From positions 9,377,001-9,441,000 of the forward strand of contig BSBM01000436.1 in the NCBI GenBank assembly GCA_027924585.1: a stretch of DNA of 64,000 bases, given 5' to 3'. The notes beneath the pieces are model-generated. The model saw nothing but the letters and a program-made list of their open reading frames with translations. It searched no databases and was not told the DNA's origin. Source of the stretch: Larix kaempferi. Its lineage: Eukaryota > Streptophyta > Pinopsida > Pinales > Pinaceae. Of this stretch, positions 1 to 12,470 are shown in pieces. Numbering within the stretch: the first letter of the stretch is position 1; the number at the start of each line of letters is the position of its first letter. The position numbers and the translations under genes are program-made.

Positions 1-2253
1 ATGGTTGATCACCAGTAATGTTGTTGATAATGATTGTATGAATCAGACCATAGAAGCATGATTGAAAATGACCAAAGATAACCGAAGCATGACTAAGGGC
101 GTGGATGATGATTGTTTCATATGACCAACAACCTTATGAGGAAAAGATGGTGCAACAAATATACGAGCATGAGGTTGGAAAAAGAACTGTGAAGCCTTGG
201 TAAGAGGCCAACTGATCAGGTAACATCAAACGATGTTAATGATAGCCATGTAGGTAATGGTTATTTGTGCTTAATTGCATGAATGTTGAAAGAGTATTTG
301 GTAAGATCCCTTCAACTATGTTCAACTATGTTGATTTGGTTTGCATATGGTATTGAGTGCCTGAATGTGAATGTTAATCTACCAAGTATGATTAGGTGTG
401 GGTAAGTGAGGGAAAGGATCCTTACACCCTATAATTGCTTAGAAACCTCAATGCATTCATATGAAATTATATCATGCCATTTGTGTATGTTGGTTGTGAG
501 TTTAACAACCAAAGCAAGTGATGACTTATAGTCCTATTGTAGTGTATGCCATATGAAATAGGCATGGTTAGGCCATAATATGTTTGAATGCATAGTATTC
601 ATGAATTAATGCAAGGTTGCATTAAGGGGATGTGCATATGTAGGTATGGGTGCACATGTTGAGATGCATTATGTGAATGCATGGTTGTGGTGTATGTTTC
701 ATTACAATTAGATAATAGATGAAATGGTGAACTATTGATAACCCCGAGACCATTTCATGAGTGCTATGGATGCAGGAAAAGGATTGCACGAAGAAGGTAG
801 ACATGTTGATGGGATACCAGAGCACTCTATTGAAATGACAGAGTTGCGTGAAATGCAAAGTAATGAGTACTTACAGTTTATTTAAATTGCACAGATAGTG
901 TACCCATGTATTGCAATTTTATTTATGATAACGATGCATATATAGATATATACATGCTAATAGCTCAAGGTGTTTGAATTATTGAGTACTATAATTCTAA
1001 GATCACTTCAGTGACTGTTGTAGTAATGAAAGGATTATATGCATAGACACTCACAACATGTTTGGCTGATTGAAGTTTCAGATTTCAGGTAGATTGTTTT
1101 GGGTATGGAAAATGTGGGTAAGTCCATGATGAAGATTGGAATCTACCATGAGCAAGAGCCAAACGATATGAGAACATACTCGTGGCTAAGCAAATCAATT
1201 TCTGTAGAGAACATAATTGCAAATTCATACTTGAATTTAATTATTAGTGCCATTAAATGATTATTGTTAAATGCTACTAACTATTTGGCTATTTGATAAA
1301 TGTGCTAGGAAGACATATTGCAGGAAGACCATGTGTGATGACCTGCAGAAGCCAAAATCCATGGGAAGGACCCCATGCTTTGGAAATGGGTTTCGAGTGA
1401 AACACCATTTCATATTTTAAGAATGACATCTCAGCTGAGCTGTATGTTGGAAAACATGAGAATGAGATGGTAAAACTATGCTAAGAAGGCATGTATGGAT
1501 TATGGAACGTGGAAAGATTGGGGTGGCAAATCGAAGAACTGTTGACTCAGAGAAGGGAGCCCCCATTCTTCGCAAATGAAGAAAAGATACATCTGCAAAA
1601 TGAATGAGTATTATGTGACCCTAGATAAGAATATGCATGTCTAAATTATTAGGGTTAATATGCAAAGCATTCTCTACTTTATTTATATCATTTCAGATTG
1701 CTTGAGTAGGATTAAGGCCTACATGGCTCACATTAGAAAAGGGGGTGCACACCTTTTCTGGTGTCGGGTCATGATAGGGTTGTCAATATTGACTACACCC
1801 TAAGGGAATGGAGGCATTCCTGGTGTTTCAATACTTGATAGTGAATGTTATGGAATGTGGTTGCGATTTTGAGAAGCAATACTGATAAGCCTACTTATCC
1901 TTCTTGTGTTGTCAGCCTACACAGATGCCAATTAGTACTGCACATTAAGAGGCAAAGTGAAGAAGGGTACGCAGAAGGACTGTATAGGAATTGGTAACCT
2001 TTCTATGCTCACGCTAAATAATACTGGAAGGGATGGACAAACCCAGGGAGCTGTGTAGTGAAAATGGGTATCATCCTTATGTGAGTGGGGCCATGTTAAC
2101 CTGTAGTCAATAAAGTCACCTATAAAGTTCCTAAAAGGAACCACCGATTTGCACAAGAGAAGGAGTGGAATCCTTATATGAGTGAAGAGTTGATGTGTGT
2201 GTGAAGGGTTATGGTGCAAGAAGGTGTGGTGACATTGGTGAAGGCATAAAATC

Positions 2254-2428
2254 TCTATTGGGTCAGCAGTAGGAGGGCAGGCACCAAGACTGACTGAAAA
2301 CCCTGAGATGCCTATTGGGTCAATAGTAGGAGGGCGGGTGCCAAGACTGAATGAAAACCCTGAGATGCCTATTGGGTCAGTAGTAGGAGGGCGGGCGCCA
2401 AGACTGATTGAAAACCCTGAGATGCTTA
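2254..2428. repeat. 57-bp tandem repeat, three units
   Basis: Three nearly identical units of about 57 bp begin at 2254, 2311 and 2368, each starting CTATTGGGTCA and ending in CCCTGAGATG. They differ by a few substitutions. They lie in the non-coding body of the LTR element; no function is visible. Confidence 0.85.
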
Positions 2429-2628
2429 TGGATCCATAGTAGAGCCTTGACCTATAATCGTCAGGTGGTGTAGTTTCCTTCCATTGGTCGATGACCCAGA
2501 CGAATGTGCTGGATCGGCACTAGAGAGGGCCAACCAGGTATGGGACTAGTTGGGCACCACCAAATGCTTGGTAAATCTAGCCAATGGGGAGGTGTACCGG
2601 TTAAGCATTAACTGCATCAAAGTCCATA

Positions 2629-3275
2629 GGTGATTCCAAGGCTTGCAAAGCAAAGTAGGACCCTGTGGACCAGAGGGGAAATGCACAATACAAATAAGTA
2701 TTCGTTTTTCATTTATGTCTTGTTTGGAATAATGAAGATTTCAGTATAATTCTTCTAACAGCTAAGCTGATACACTATTGTTTCTTTGTTGGAAACCTTG
2801 GTCATTGCAGGAAAGCAAGACCCTGAAAGAACTATAAATTACTGGTAAAATCCAGAGAGTAAATGAGTGGGCGATATAAATTGCTGGTAAATCCAGAGAG
2901 TAAATGAGTGGGTGATATAAATTATTGAGAAATCTAGGGAGTAGCTAGTTGAACGCTATAAAGTTCTTGATAAGTACAGAGAGTGACTAGTTGGGCATTA
3001 ACTACTTGATATGGTAAAGCAGCGTGTACGCTGGCCCAACACCCCTTAAACAATTGATAAAACCAGTCGGAGCACTGGCCTAGCATATTGCTAAAGGAAA
3101 TGATTGATAAACCCAGTCAGCGTACTGGCCTGGCATTGCTTATTCAAATGATTGTGGAGTAGCCTACGTGCTGGCCCAACATTCATAATTGTGTCCACAG
3201 GAAATCCAAGGCTTGCAAAGCAAAGAAGGATCTCATGGAATAAAGTGAAGACATCCAATACAGATAAGTATTTGG
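2629..3275. repeat. Nested direct and tandem repeats in the element body
   Basis: A segment beginning CAAGGCTTGCAAAGCAAAG occurs near 2636 and again near 3208, each followed by a similar AATACA(A/G)ATAAGTATT end, so about 70 bp is duplicated around a 500-bp core. Inside the core are three to four diverged units of about 50 bp (2830-3005, CTGGTAAATCCAGAGAGTA type). After them come two units of about 65 bp (3050-3145) with the motif CCAGTC...CACTGGCC or a close variant. Confidence 0.7.
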
Positions 3276-4104
3276 TTACCTTGCAGCTTCTTGCTTATGA
3301 ATATACGTGTGTATATGATTTGGTTTTGATTTCCTAAACTCTTGTTTATAGATAAACCCTATGAAAATGAACTAAACATGTGAATTGATGCAATGTTTGA
3401 GTGTAGGTATTGCTGGAAGCAAGGATTATGAAGGAATCTTAGAGATGCAGATGGACATGTGACCATCCTAAAGAGCTCAGTATGAGCAGTAATGAAAGAT
3501 GGTGCTAGTGGACATGAGTGGGTCATAGTAGCCAAAGGTTCTATAAGAAACTATGGAGGAGGGTTCCTAGTTGAAAATCCTTAGACGGACCTTAGACACT
3601 AAGTGTCATAGCCAAGAAAGGAAAGTCAAAGCATTCACATTGAAGTGAAAGAGACTAAGGAGCATGAAACCACAACGATGGTGTAGCTCCATAATAGAAC
3701 AAGACTAAGAGGGAGAAACCCCTACTCTTCTCTTTCATTTTGATTGATGCATTTATAAAACAAAAGATTGTTGAGTGCATGTCATGGCTGAAAATAGATT
3801 GTGTTTAATTGCTTGAGATGAATTGTGAATGCTGAAATAGTAAATTTCCTATGAAAGGATAAACATGAATGAGTTCATGTGTATGTTGGGAAAGCATAAA
3901 AAGTGTGGAAGTCCCATGAATAAAGAGTGGACATTCCATGTCAATTGGGAAAATAATTGACTAGTTTTAATGTTTATGTTATGCTTGTCCTAACAAAGGA
4001 TTTCCATGATGAATTTCACAGGTACGAAATTGAAACAATTGGTTGCAGCCTGCACACGAAAGTGTTGCTAGTAAGCAAAGTGTGGTCAATTCTGCCCATT
4101 AACC

Positions 4105-4608
4105 ATGGCAGCAGACCGAGGGCTATCAGAGTTGGATGAAAGTCTTCTTCAAACAATTGCCAGGACCCAAGCAAATCTTGGAGAAATGCTCAAGCTGCAG
4201 AGGCAACAGAATGAGATGAACCACAAGGTTTTGCAGGACTCTATTCGTTTGCAAAAAGAGGTAAAAAGTATTCTGGGAGCAATTAGTAAGAGAAAGGAAA
4301 GTGGATCCATGAAGAAGCATTCATCCAATCGGCCGATTAAGAAACGTTCCAGGTGGGAAGAATCAAAGGAATTTGAGCAGGAAAAGGTAAAGTAACCAAT
4401 GAAATGTTGGGGATGTGGAGGAAATCATTGCCTCCGCGACTGCCCAACAATGGAACGTCAAGAGGGTAGCTGCCATAAAGTTTCTAGACTTGTAGATCAG
4501 CAGGAAGGGATTGTTTTGGGAACAATGCCCTCATGCAGAGCTAGAAGGTCCAAGCTAGCAGGAGTAGTTTGTAAAGACCAAAGGACTTGGTCCCGAAAAC
4601 CCAAGTAA
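4105..4608 (+). pseudogene. Gag-like protein: coiled-coil segment plus CCHC zinc knuckle, split by a TAA
   Basis: A retrotransposon Gag-like nucleic-acid-binding protein is the best reading. Residues about 8-65 are rich in L, Q, E and K with heptad-like spacing, suggesting a coiled coil. A basic stretch follows (KKHSSNRPIKKRSR). In-frame TAA at 4393-4395 interrupts the frame, which then runs from ATG 4399 through a zinc knuckle of the form C-X2-C-X3-H-X4-C (CWGCGGNHCLRDC) to 4608. Both halves share one frame with no indel, so a single nonsense change divides an otherwise open 167-codon frame. It lies directly upstream of the polypurine tract and 3' LTR, as expected for the last gene of a gag-only element. 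Deliberate readthrough cannot be excluded, but decay is simpler. Confidence 0.7.
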
Positions 4609-4710
4609 AGGGTGAAATGCAAGACAAACCTGCCATATTTTGTGAATTTTGGACATGTATATAGCGTGTATGTATTCCTAGGTATTGGAACACCGAGGAC
4701 GGTGTTATTC

Positions 4711-4724
4711 CAAGGGGAGGGGAA
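4711..4724 (+). other. Polypurine tract
   Basis: The purine run CAAGGGGAGGGGAA directly abuts the TG of the LTR at 4725. This is the place and composition of the plus-strand primer of LTR retrotransposons, and it fixes the element orientation as +. Confidence 0.75.
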
Positions 4725-6042
4725 TGTAATGTCCCCCATTTTGACCCTTGTAATATTTTGGGCTATAATGTAAATAATGTATGCATATTATGTATGATTC
4801 CTAGCGTGGAGCTCAAGGCCAAGGCCCTGCTAGTGAACGCTCGATCTAGAATAGGCAAGTATTTGATATAATGCTACCCATGTGCTAGTGAACCATGGGA
4901 ATTGTAATTATGCATTTTAATATAAATCCCACAACTAGCTATGCAATGCAACAAGAGATGGGGGCATGATGTTACAAGGAAATTGGGAGGGAAATATTCA
5001 AACCCTTGAGCCAATCAAGTCAAGCCAAGTGTCAATGAGAGAACCTATGAACCCTCAACTAACCATGTTGTCTTTTGTACCCAATCATTGCTTTCTCCCA
5101 AGAGTTGGTTGAGGTAGTTAATGCCTTGGGGAATGGGAGGTATGGCTGTCGAAATTCGAGTATGGGCAAGCCACCCTTCCTAGATTTTCATGCTTGGCTT
5201 CTTGGGCAAGAAAAGGGCCACGAAATTTCTCCCCAAGCCATTATTCAACCATCAGTCTTGCTCCCTCACGATTTTAGAGCTACCTGGCCGTTTTTCTCTA
5301 GGGTTTGCTATGTTTACCTTCATTATCCTAGCTGAGAAGGGCGTTTTTATGTTGTATAACAGTGGGGAAGAAGGGGAAATGATTTGGGGGTTTAACTGAG
5401 GCCATTTTGACCCACTGAATGCTCATACATCTATGAGAGAAATCGATTTTATTCCCTGGGGTTGATTTTCCTCTTCCCACAATCCGTTTTTGTTGTGCCT
5501 ATGTTTTGGGGAAAACCCTTGTCCATCTAGTTCCTAAGTCCCACTGCTGAAAGTGTGTTCCAGAGCCCATATCTGAGTTGGGTGTGCAAGAGAATGCTGG
5601 GGTTGAGATGGGTATCCATTGCTTTGGGCTGTGTTGTGCTTGAGGGTCCGATTTTCCTTGTAGATATCATGCCCAGCTCAGGGGTGGTCTCTGAGTGCTG
5701 AAAGAATACAGGTTGGGCAGAGACCTATGGTTGGGAGGAACGTTTTAGCGACATAGCTAGTTGTTTGGGACAACATTACATCCAGATGAGTATTTTATTG
5801 TTTTTACTTCTGCAAGTGTTTTAATGGATGGCTATTTTTATATGATGGATGACTATGAAATGTGTGTGGTTGATGTTTATTCCACTGTGCATGTTAAATT
5901 GATTTGCATCTGCATAGATATGCATTTTACTGAAATGCCATACCTTTTATTCATGATGAATTTGTCTAAGTTGTTTTAAAAGCCCAGATTTTTAGTGCCA
6001 TGTTCCCTCACTTGCATGGGATAGATAGGTGGGGACATTACA
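4725..6042 (+). mobile_element. 3' LTR with perfect 12-bp inverted ends
   Basis: The LTR starts TGTAATGTCCCC (4725) and ends GGGGACATTACA (6042), a perfect 12-bp inverted repeat bounded by TG and CA, 1318 bp long. A TATAAAT at 4921 is a candidate promoter. Frames of 60-90 codons inside it have no recognisable domain. The right flank is a GA repeat (AGAGA), so the element appears to have inserted at the edge of, or into, the GA-rich repeat that follows. The target duplication cannot be checked because the left LTR is outside the window. Confidence 0.8.
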
Positions 6043-6151
6043 AGAGAGAGAGAGAGAGAGAGAGATTGTGGCTTAGGGTTTGAGAGAGAGAAAGACGTTG
6101 GGGTTAGGGGTTTAGATATATCTAGAGAGAGGGATATTGTGGGTTATGAAG

Positions 6152-6192
<41 letters not shown>

Positions 6193-6516
6193 GAGAAAAA
6201 GAGAGAGGATTAGGAATTGAGAGAGAGAGAGAGAGCGATGGGGAGGTGGTTAGTGGTTTAAAGAGATAAATTAGGAGAGAGATATGGAGGAGGTGGTTAT
6301 TGGTAGGAGTAGGTGAGAGACAAAAATGAAGAGAGAGAGTGGGTGGTTAATCAGTAGTGGGGGAGTAGGTGAGGAGAGATAAAGATAGAGTGAGAGGGAT
6401 GGAGATAAGGTTAGCGATAAGTGAGAGAGAGAGAAAGAGAGATGGGTGTGGGGGTATGATGGTGAAGAGTGGGGTTTGGGGAAGGAGATATAGAGAGAGA
6501 TTAGGGGTTGGGGGTT

Positions 6517-6551
<35 letters not shown>

Positions 6552-8000
6552 GGGGGGCGATGGTTAGTGGTAGGGACTAAGTGAGAGGGGGAAATGTTAT
6601 TGTTAGGGAATTAGAGAAATAGATAAAGGAGGGGGTTAGGGCTTAGGGTAATAGAGAGATGGGTGGATTGGGATTTATGGTACATGGTTTTATTCAAGGG
6701 CTTATGCTTTATGGTAAGGGGATATATGGGTGGTTGAGAGAGAGAGGGTGGTGGGGTTATGAAAAGGGAGGGGGCATGGGATTATATTGAGAAATGGAGA
6801 TATAGCTAGAAGGAGAGTGAAACAAAATATGTAACATTAGTGCGCACACTAATAGTGTGTGCACACTAATAGTGTGTGCGTGCTAATATTGTGTGCATGT
6901 TTTTTGTGTGTGCGTGTTACTAATGCACGCGCTCTAAAAATTTAATTTTTTTTGCGTGATTTCATTTCTCCATACAGTGTGTAATGACTTGGTAGGTGTG
7001 GTTCTAGACTCATATTGTCAAACCTGATGCCTTGGACTAAATTATAGAACTTCATGTTTTTCAACCTCGAATCTATATGTGATCCACTTGTCCACTGTTA
7101 CTGAAACTACACATGCTTATATAACTCTCTGCGTAGATTCCAAATATCTATTTTTTGAATAAATTTGCTGGTGCTTTCTATTTTTTGTTCATTTTTATTT
7201 GCAACCATGCCATATTTACATAAAACTCACTTCATTTATTTCAGCTATAACTTTTGACTAACACACCTATTTTGAAAATGAAAATGAACCCACACAAGTA
7301 TATTGAAAGACCTACGCACTAAAAAAAAATGACTTTGTTAAGACCATGATAGCAGGGCGTAATGCTCGGCCTTGTCTTTTTAGGGATTTCCTAACTTCCT
7401 TAATTTAAAAAATATATAAAATTAGCTTGGAAAATTTTGGAAAAATAGTGTTGCACTATATCCACCTGTTATCTACAACCCTACATAATTTGTTTTTCAA
7501 ATTTAGACATTTTACATATCGAACCCGGGGCCTAACACAAACACATGCATTATGTTTTCTGAAGAAAAAAAGCATACCAACCCCTAGAAGAATGCCACTT
7601 TTTGGGAGTTATACCTATTTTCCATAAATAAAGGTTATATATTCTGGAAGGTGATTGGATTCTCTGTGTTTCATATTTTTACACCATGTTCTAAAAAAAT
7701 GTGTAGGTACCTATAACAATTCATTTTAATGGACGGATTTACGTTTTCCAGGAAGTCCATTGCAACTAATGTGTCATAAGTGGGTATCATTATCTCGCAC
7801 CAAACTTTATTTGAAATTCTCATGTATTAAAAAAATTAATTGTAAAGTTTCAAATCACATTTTTTATACAAATACAAACTAGTTTAAATCGAACCTTTTT
7901 CTTAAGAACCTGTCATTATAGCAAGCACCTATGACCTCCTGCACCAACCCATGATGGATTGCTTTTAGGTTGAATGATTGGCCTACGGTATCTTCTTAAC
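6043..8000. repeat. 2-kb repeat unit, copy A
   Basis: The left half (to about 6830) is GA-rich DNA with interspersed GGTTAGGGGTTTAGAG words. Next come a GT/AC-rich palindromic block (6839-6934) and an AT-rich tail with landmark phrases such as GATGGATTGCTTTTAGG near 7950. The same order recurs at 8001 and 17336. A 66-codon frame at 7427 is present in all three copies but looks like chance conservation of the DNA. No gene recognised. Confidence 0.8.
6839..6934. repeat. Quasi-palindromic GT/AC block, copy A
   Basis: About four units of roughly 20 bp centred on CACTAATAGTG-like palindromes, separated by alternating GTGTGTGCGC. The composition is almost purely alternating purine-pyrimidine and could adopt cruciform or Z-DNA. 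Homologous blocks are at 8887 and 18181. Confidence 0.7.
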
Positions 8001-8149
8001 CTGGTTTTAGAGAGAGAGAGGGTGTGGATTATTGAAGGGGTTGAGAGAGAGAGAGTGAGATTGTCGCTTAGGGGTTGAGAGAGAGAGAGAGAGAGGTTGG
8101 GGGTTAGGGGTTTAGAGATATATAGAGAGAGGGATATTGTGGGTTATGA

Positions 8150-8180
<31 letters not shown>

Positions 8181-10090
8181 GAGAAAAATCGAGAGGGTTA
8201 GGAATTGAGAGAGAGAGAGAGAGAGCGAGTGATGGGGAGGTGGTTAGTGGTTTAAAGAGATAAATGAGGTTTTATGGGTTTAGAAAGAGAGATTGGAGGT
8301 CATAGATTTAGAGAGAGAGATAGAGAAGAGGTGGTTAGTGTTATGAGTAGGTGAGAGACTAAAATGAAGAGAGAGAGTGGGTGGTTAATGGGTAGTGGGG
8401 GATTAGGTGAGGAGGGATATAGATAGAGTGAGAGGGATGGAGAGATGGTTAGTGGTAAGTGAGAGAGAGAGAAAGAGAGAGGGGTGTGGGGGTATGATGG
8501 TGAAGAGTGGGGTTTGGGGAAGGAGATATAGAGAGAGATTAGGGGTTGAGGATTTAGAGAGAAAGAGAGAGAGAGAGAGATAGGGAGAGAGAGAGGGAGA
8601 TGGGGGGCGATGATTAGTGGTAGGACTAAGTGAGAGGGGGAAATGTTATTGGTAGGGCGTTAGAAAAATAGAGAAAGGAGGGGGTTAGGGATTAGGGTAG
8701 TAGAGAGATGGGTGGATTGGGATTTATGGTACATGTTTTTAATCAAGGGCTTATGCTTTATGGTAAGGGGATATATGGGTGGTTGAGAGAGAGAGGGTGG
8801 TGGGGTTATAAAAAGGGAGTGGACATGGGATTATATTGAGAAGGGGGAGATATAGCTAGAAGGAGAGTGAAACAAATATGTAACATTAGCGCGTGCACTA
8901 ATAGTGTGTGCGCACTAATATTGTGTGCACGCTTTTTGTGTGTGCGTGCTAATATTGTGTGCACGCTTTTTGTGTGGTGCGTGTTACTAATGCACGCGCT
9001 CTAAAAATTTAAATTTTTTTTGGCGTGATTTCATTTTTCCATACCATGTGTAATGACTTGGTATGTGGTGGTTCTAGACTCATATTGTCAAACCTAATGC
9101 CTTGGATTAAATTATAGCAAAACACACCATGTTATGTAACTTCATGTTTTTCAACCTCGAATCTATATATGCTCCACTTGTCCATTGTTACTAAAACTGC
9201 ACACGCTTATAAAACTCTCTCCGTAGATTCCAAATATCTATTTTTTGAATAAATTTGTTAGTACTTTCTATTTTTCATTCATTTTTGTTTGCAAACCATG
9301 TCATATTTACATAAAACTCACTTCATTTATTTCAGCTATAACTTTTGACTAACACACCTATATTGAAAATGAAAAAGATCCCACACAAGTATACTGAAAG
9401 ACCTACGCACTAAAAAAAATGACTTTGTTAAGACCATGATAACGGGGCATAATGCTCGACCTTGTATTTTTAGGAATTTCCTGACTTCCTTAATTTAAAA
9501 AAAAAAATAGCTTGGAAAATTTTGGAAAAATAGCGTTGCACTATATCCGCTTGTTATCTACAACCCTACATAATTTGTTTTTCAAATTTAGACATTTTAC
9601 ATACCAAACCCTGGGCCTAACACAAACACATGCATTATGTTTTCTGAAGAAAAAAAACATACTACCCCTAGAAGAACACCATTTTTTTGGCAGTTATACC
9701 TATTTTCCATAAATAAAGGTTATATATTCTGGAAGGTGATAAGATTCTCTACATTTCATATTTTTTACACCATGTTCTAAAAAAATGTGTAGGTACCTCT
9801 AAAAATTCATTTTAATGGTCGGATTTATGTTTTCCAGGAATTCCATTGCAACTAATGCATCGTAAGTGGGTATCATTATCTTGCACCAACCTTTATTTGA
9901 AAATTCTCATGTATTTAAAACAATTAATTGTAAAGTTTCAAATCACATTTTTTATACAAATACAAACTAGTTTAAATTGAACCTTTTTCTTAAGAACCTT
10001 TGATTATAGAAACCACCTATGACCTCCTGCACCAACCCATGATGGATTGCTTTTAGGTTGAATGATTGGCCTACGGTATCTTCTTAACCC
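8001..10090. repeat. 2-kb repeat unit, copy B (tandem to copy A)
   Basis: This is homologous to 6043-8000 along its full length and directly adjacent to it; the shared frame near the tail is at 7427 in A and 9512 in B. It begins with GA-rich DNA (8006), then the GT block (8887-9000), then the AT-rich tail ending near CTTCTTAACCC (10088). It is also the left part of a larger duplicated block that recurs from 17336. Confidence 0.8.
8887..9000. repeat. Hairpin-forming GT/AC block, copy B
   Basis: This copy keeps a perfect 10-bp inverted repeat at its ends, AGCGCGTGCA (8888-8897) and TGCACGCGCT (8991-9000), enclosing about 93 bp of smaller quasi-palindromic units. The left arm is mutated in copies A and C. 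The right arm is conserved in A and has one change in C. Confidence 0.75.
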
Positions 10091-11863
10091 ATTTTTCTTT
10101 TCACTTTAGGGATGTGGGAAACATTTCAATCATTGTTGTTGAATAAACTTTTGAAGTTCCTCGAGAAATTCTAATTCAAACTTTATTCATATCCATTTAT
10201 ACCTTCTCTAAACTATGAACTTATTCAGTATCAATGGCATTTTCCAACATGTTTGGCTCATATTTTAATCCTACTACAACATTTTATCTACCCTCTACAC
10301 CTTTGTTTTGGTAATGCATAGTCATAACTGATTTGAACTTATCCATAGACTTTTCCACTTCAATGATTTTTCAACTTCTTCCTAGGTTTGTTTATTTCGT
10401 GATTTTTAGATTCAACTTATGTTTCCTCTTTAAATATAGGGATTTCAAAAAGGAATCTACTAAGTTATGTACTTAGATTGTTTTTACAAATATTTATTTC
10501 CCTTCAACCACAAATATTTTTAGCTTTAATATTACATGATTTCTCTAGATGAGTATATTCCTAACATTACGAAGATGAATACAACAAATTTGAAATCTAA
10601 CTTTCTTATATATAGATAGTGGGAAGTCCTTTAAATTTGAGTTTAATATACTTTGGGGTGAGCCTCATTTATGGTAAATCTCTACACATCCTAGCAAATT
10701 CCATTGTTCTCTTTCTTGTATAAGGTTCCACTAGACACAGTCTTACCAATAACATTCCATATTTGAATTATATATAAAGGGGAAGATTTGGAAAGATGCA
10801 CCCAAATTCAAATATAGGTAACCATCATTTTAGGATGAAAATCATTGTAAACATTGAACAAACAATACTAACTTTCCCTAACACCGTGTTTCCATCTCCA
10901 CTACATTTCTCTAGAAAATTAACTTTTAAGGAAATCACTATAAATAATGATAAAACTAAATGTGTTACTAGCTTTATCGCAAGTGGTGTGTCCCCGAATT
11001 TCAATAGCCGGAACAAACCTGAAGAAGGAATAGCCTTGTTTCATATCATGTAGTTCTGAAAGAGGAATTATAGAGGTCCTTTTGGAAATAGTATCATTGA
11101 AAGCATCACATAAACACATATTGGAACCACTAGTTAGGTTTCTTAAATTCTAAGGTGTGGGCCTTTTTTGCTTTCCATTCATTATAATAGCTTTATGGTT
11201 TTTATGAGATATTTATTATCATTAAACATTACCTCCAACATGGGAAAAAAATAGAGGGTGAGGTGGCTCCGAGGGGATTATCAAGTCAAAAAAAGAACAA
11301 AATTGCGTGGATCTCCTATATTATGGTTTTAGGGCATTTTATTTTCAAGTTAAAGAAAATGAATGCATCTACATCATGACTTTTGGCATTTAGGCATGAA
11401 TTAAACCATCATGAAAGCAATATCCCTTCAATGCTAAAAGTTTAGCCAACCAATTTCAAAGACAAAGGAAAAAAAATATAGTGGCACACCAAAGTCACCT
11501 AAGGCTTAAACAAAATTTTTAGTAAGTGGAACCCATAACTATATTTTTTTGCTCTACCACCGCTATTGGTGTTTTTCAATAAAAAAATTTAAAGTTTCTT
11601 GACTCATCAAATAATCAATGGATAACATGAACATGGGCTCATAAATCATTTTTTCCAATATTACAAATTTGAAACATGGAATCTTGAGATTTTGTAAGTC
11701 TAAGAAAAAATACCCTTAACAAATGATAGTACTATATTGGAATAATACATAATTCATTATAATTTATAAATCATAATTTCATTATTACCAAAAACTTCAC
11801 ACTACCCACAGGAATGTAGTCCGCAGGGTTTGTAAGGTGGAGATCTAGGTTCAAATCCTTGAA
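10091..11863. repeat. AT-rich repeat R2, copy 1
   Basis: This is homologous to 19346-21187 over its whole length. Parts of it recur at 12471-13342 and 23801-24955, giving four copies of the core. Minus-strand frames of 60-125 codons around the core (10825-11119 here) look alike between copies, with recurring words such as FLEKCSGDGN, but I recognise no family and each copy has different stops. It ends with a phrase containing GGTTCAAATCC. No supported gene. Confidence 0.7.
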
Positions 11864-12470
11864 TGCACTGCTTTCAAAACCCCTACTCCCTTTTTAAATT
11901 TATGTCAGAAATAGTAGTCTTATCTCAAATCTAATTCAAAGTCTTCCTTGCGTTTTCTAAATTTGATGGAAAATATTTCAGGTTCAACTCTATTATGTTC
12001 TTGCAAACTGCCATGGGTTGGAAGACCACCGTTCAATATGATTCAGTCCTTTCAAACCCTTCTTCTTCAATGAATTTCAGCCCCTTGAGACCCTTAACTT
12101 GAACGCCATAGGTATTGACGGCTCTGGCTTGTATTCGTCTAATTATCTTTCAATCATTAAATGTTATGCCATATTTTCTCTGGCCATAGCCCCATGCATT
12201 TGCCATGTTTAATAAATGTTTTTCTTTCATTAACAACAATTTAACCCACCTGCTATCTTTCCATGACTTTAATATGCCCCACCTTTGCTTAATCGGTTGT
12301 TTGGTAGTTAACATCTCTATATTATCTTTCTTTAGATCACTCATTTTTCATTGGTTTCTCATTATTTTAATGTCTCTTTAGCGGTTTAAACAGCCTATTT
12401 CTGCTTAATCTGTCTCTTCAGCACTTTAACGGTCTCTTTTATATTTGTTTAGGCCAGCGTTCGCCAAAGA
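11864..12470. repeat. Relic of the Hsp20 gene 3' flank, copy 1
   Basis: The sequence matches the DNA directly after the Hsp20-like gene at 26755-26990, including AAATTTGATGGAAAATATTT and TATGTTCTTGCAAAC. Similar relics are at 22390 and 23290. It continues with AT-rich DNA that is also present after the 23290 copy. No coding capacity is seen. Confidence 0.65.

Larger units (their letters stand above)
1..4724 (+). mobile_element. Body of a gag-only LTR retrotransposon, 5' end outside window
   Basis: This stretch leads into a short gag-like gene (4105), a purine run (4711) and an LTR (4725), so it reads as the internal part of an LTR element on the + strand. I see no reverse transcriptase, integrase or protease motif in any frame, and no long frame before 4105. 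It holds several tandem repeats, listed separately. A large body with only a gag-like frame fits a non-autonomous element mobilised by a relative. Alternatively it is an autonomous element decayed beyond recognition. The 5' LTR would lie left of the window. Confidence 0.6.

Noticed and set aside
11840-11870. tRNA gene or SINE from the GGTTCAAATCC B-box-like word (also near 21170)
   Set aside because: No matching A box, acceptor stem or cloverleaf could be drawn, and no poly-A or target duplication was seen.
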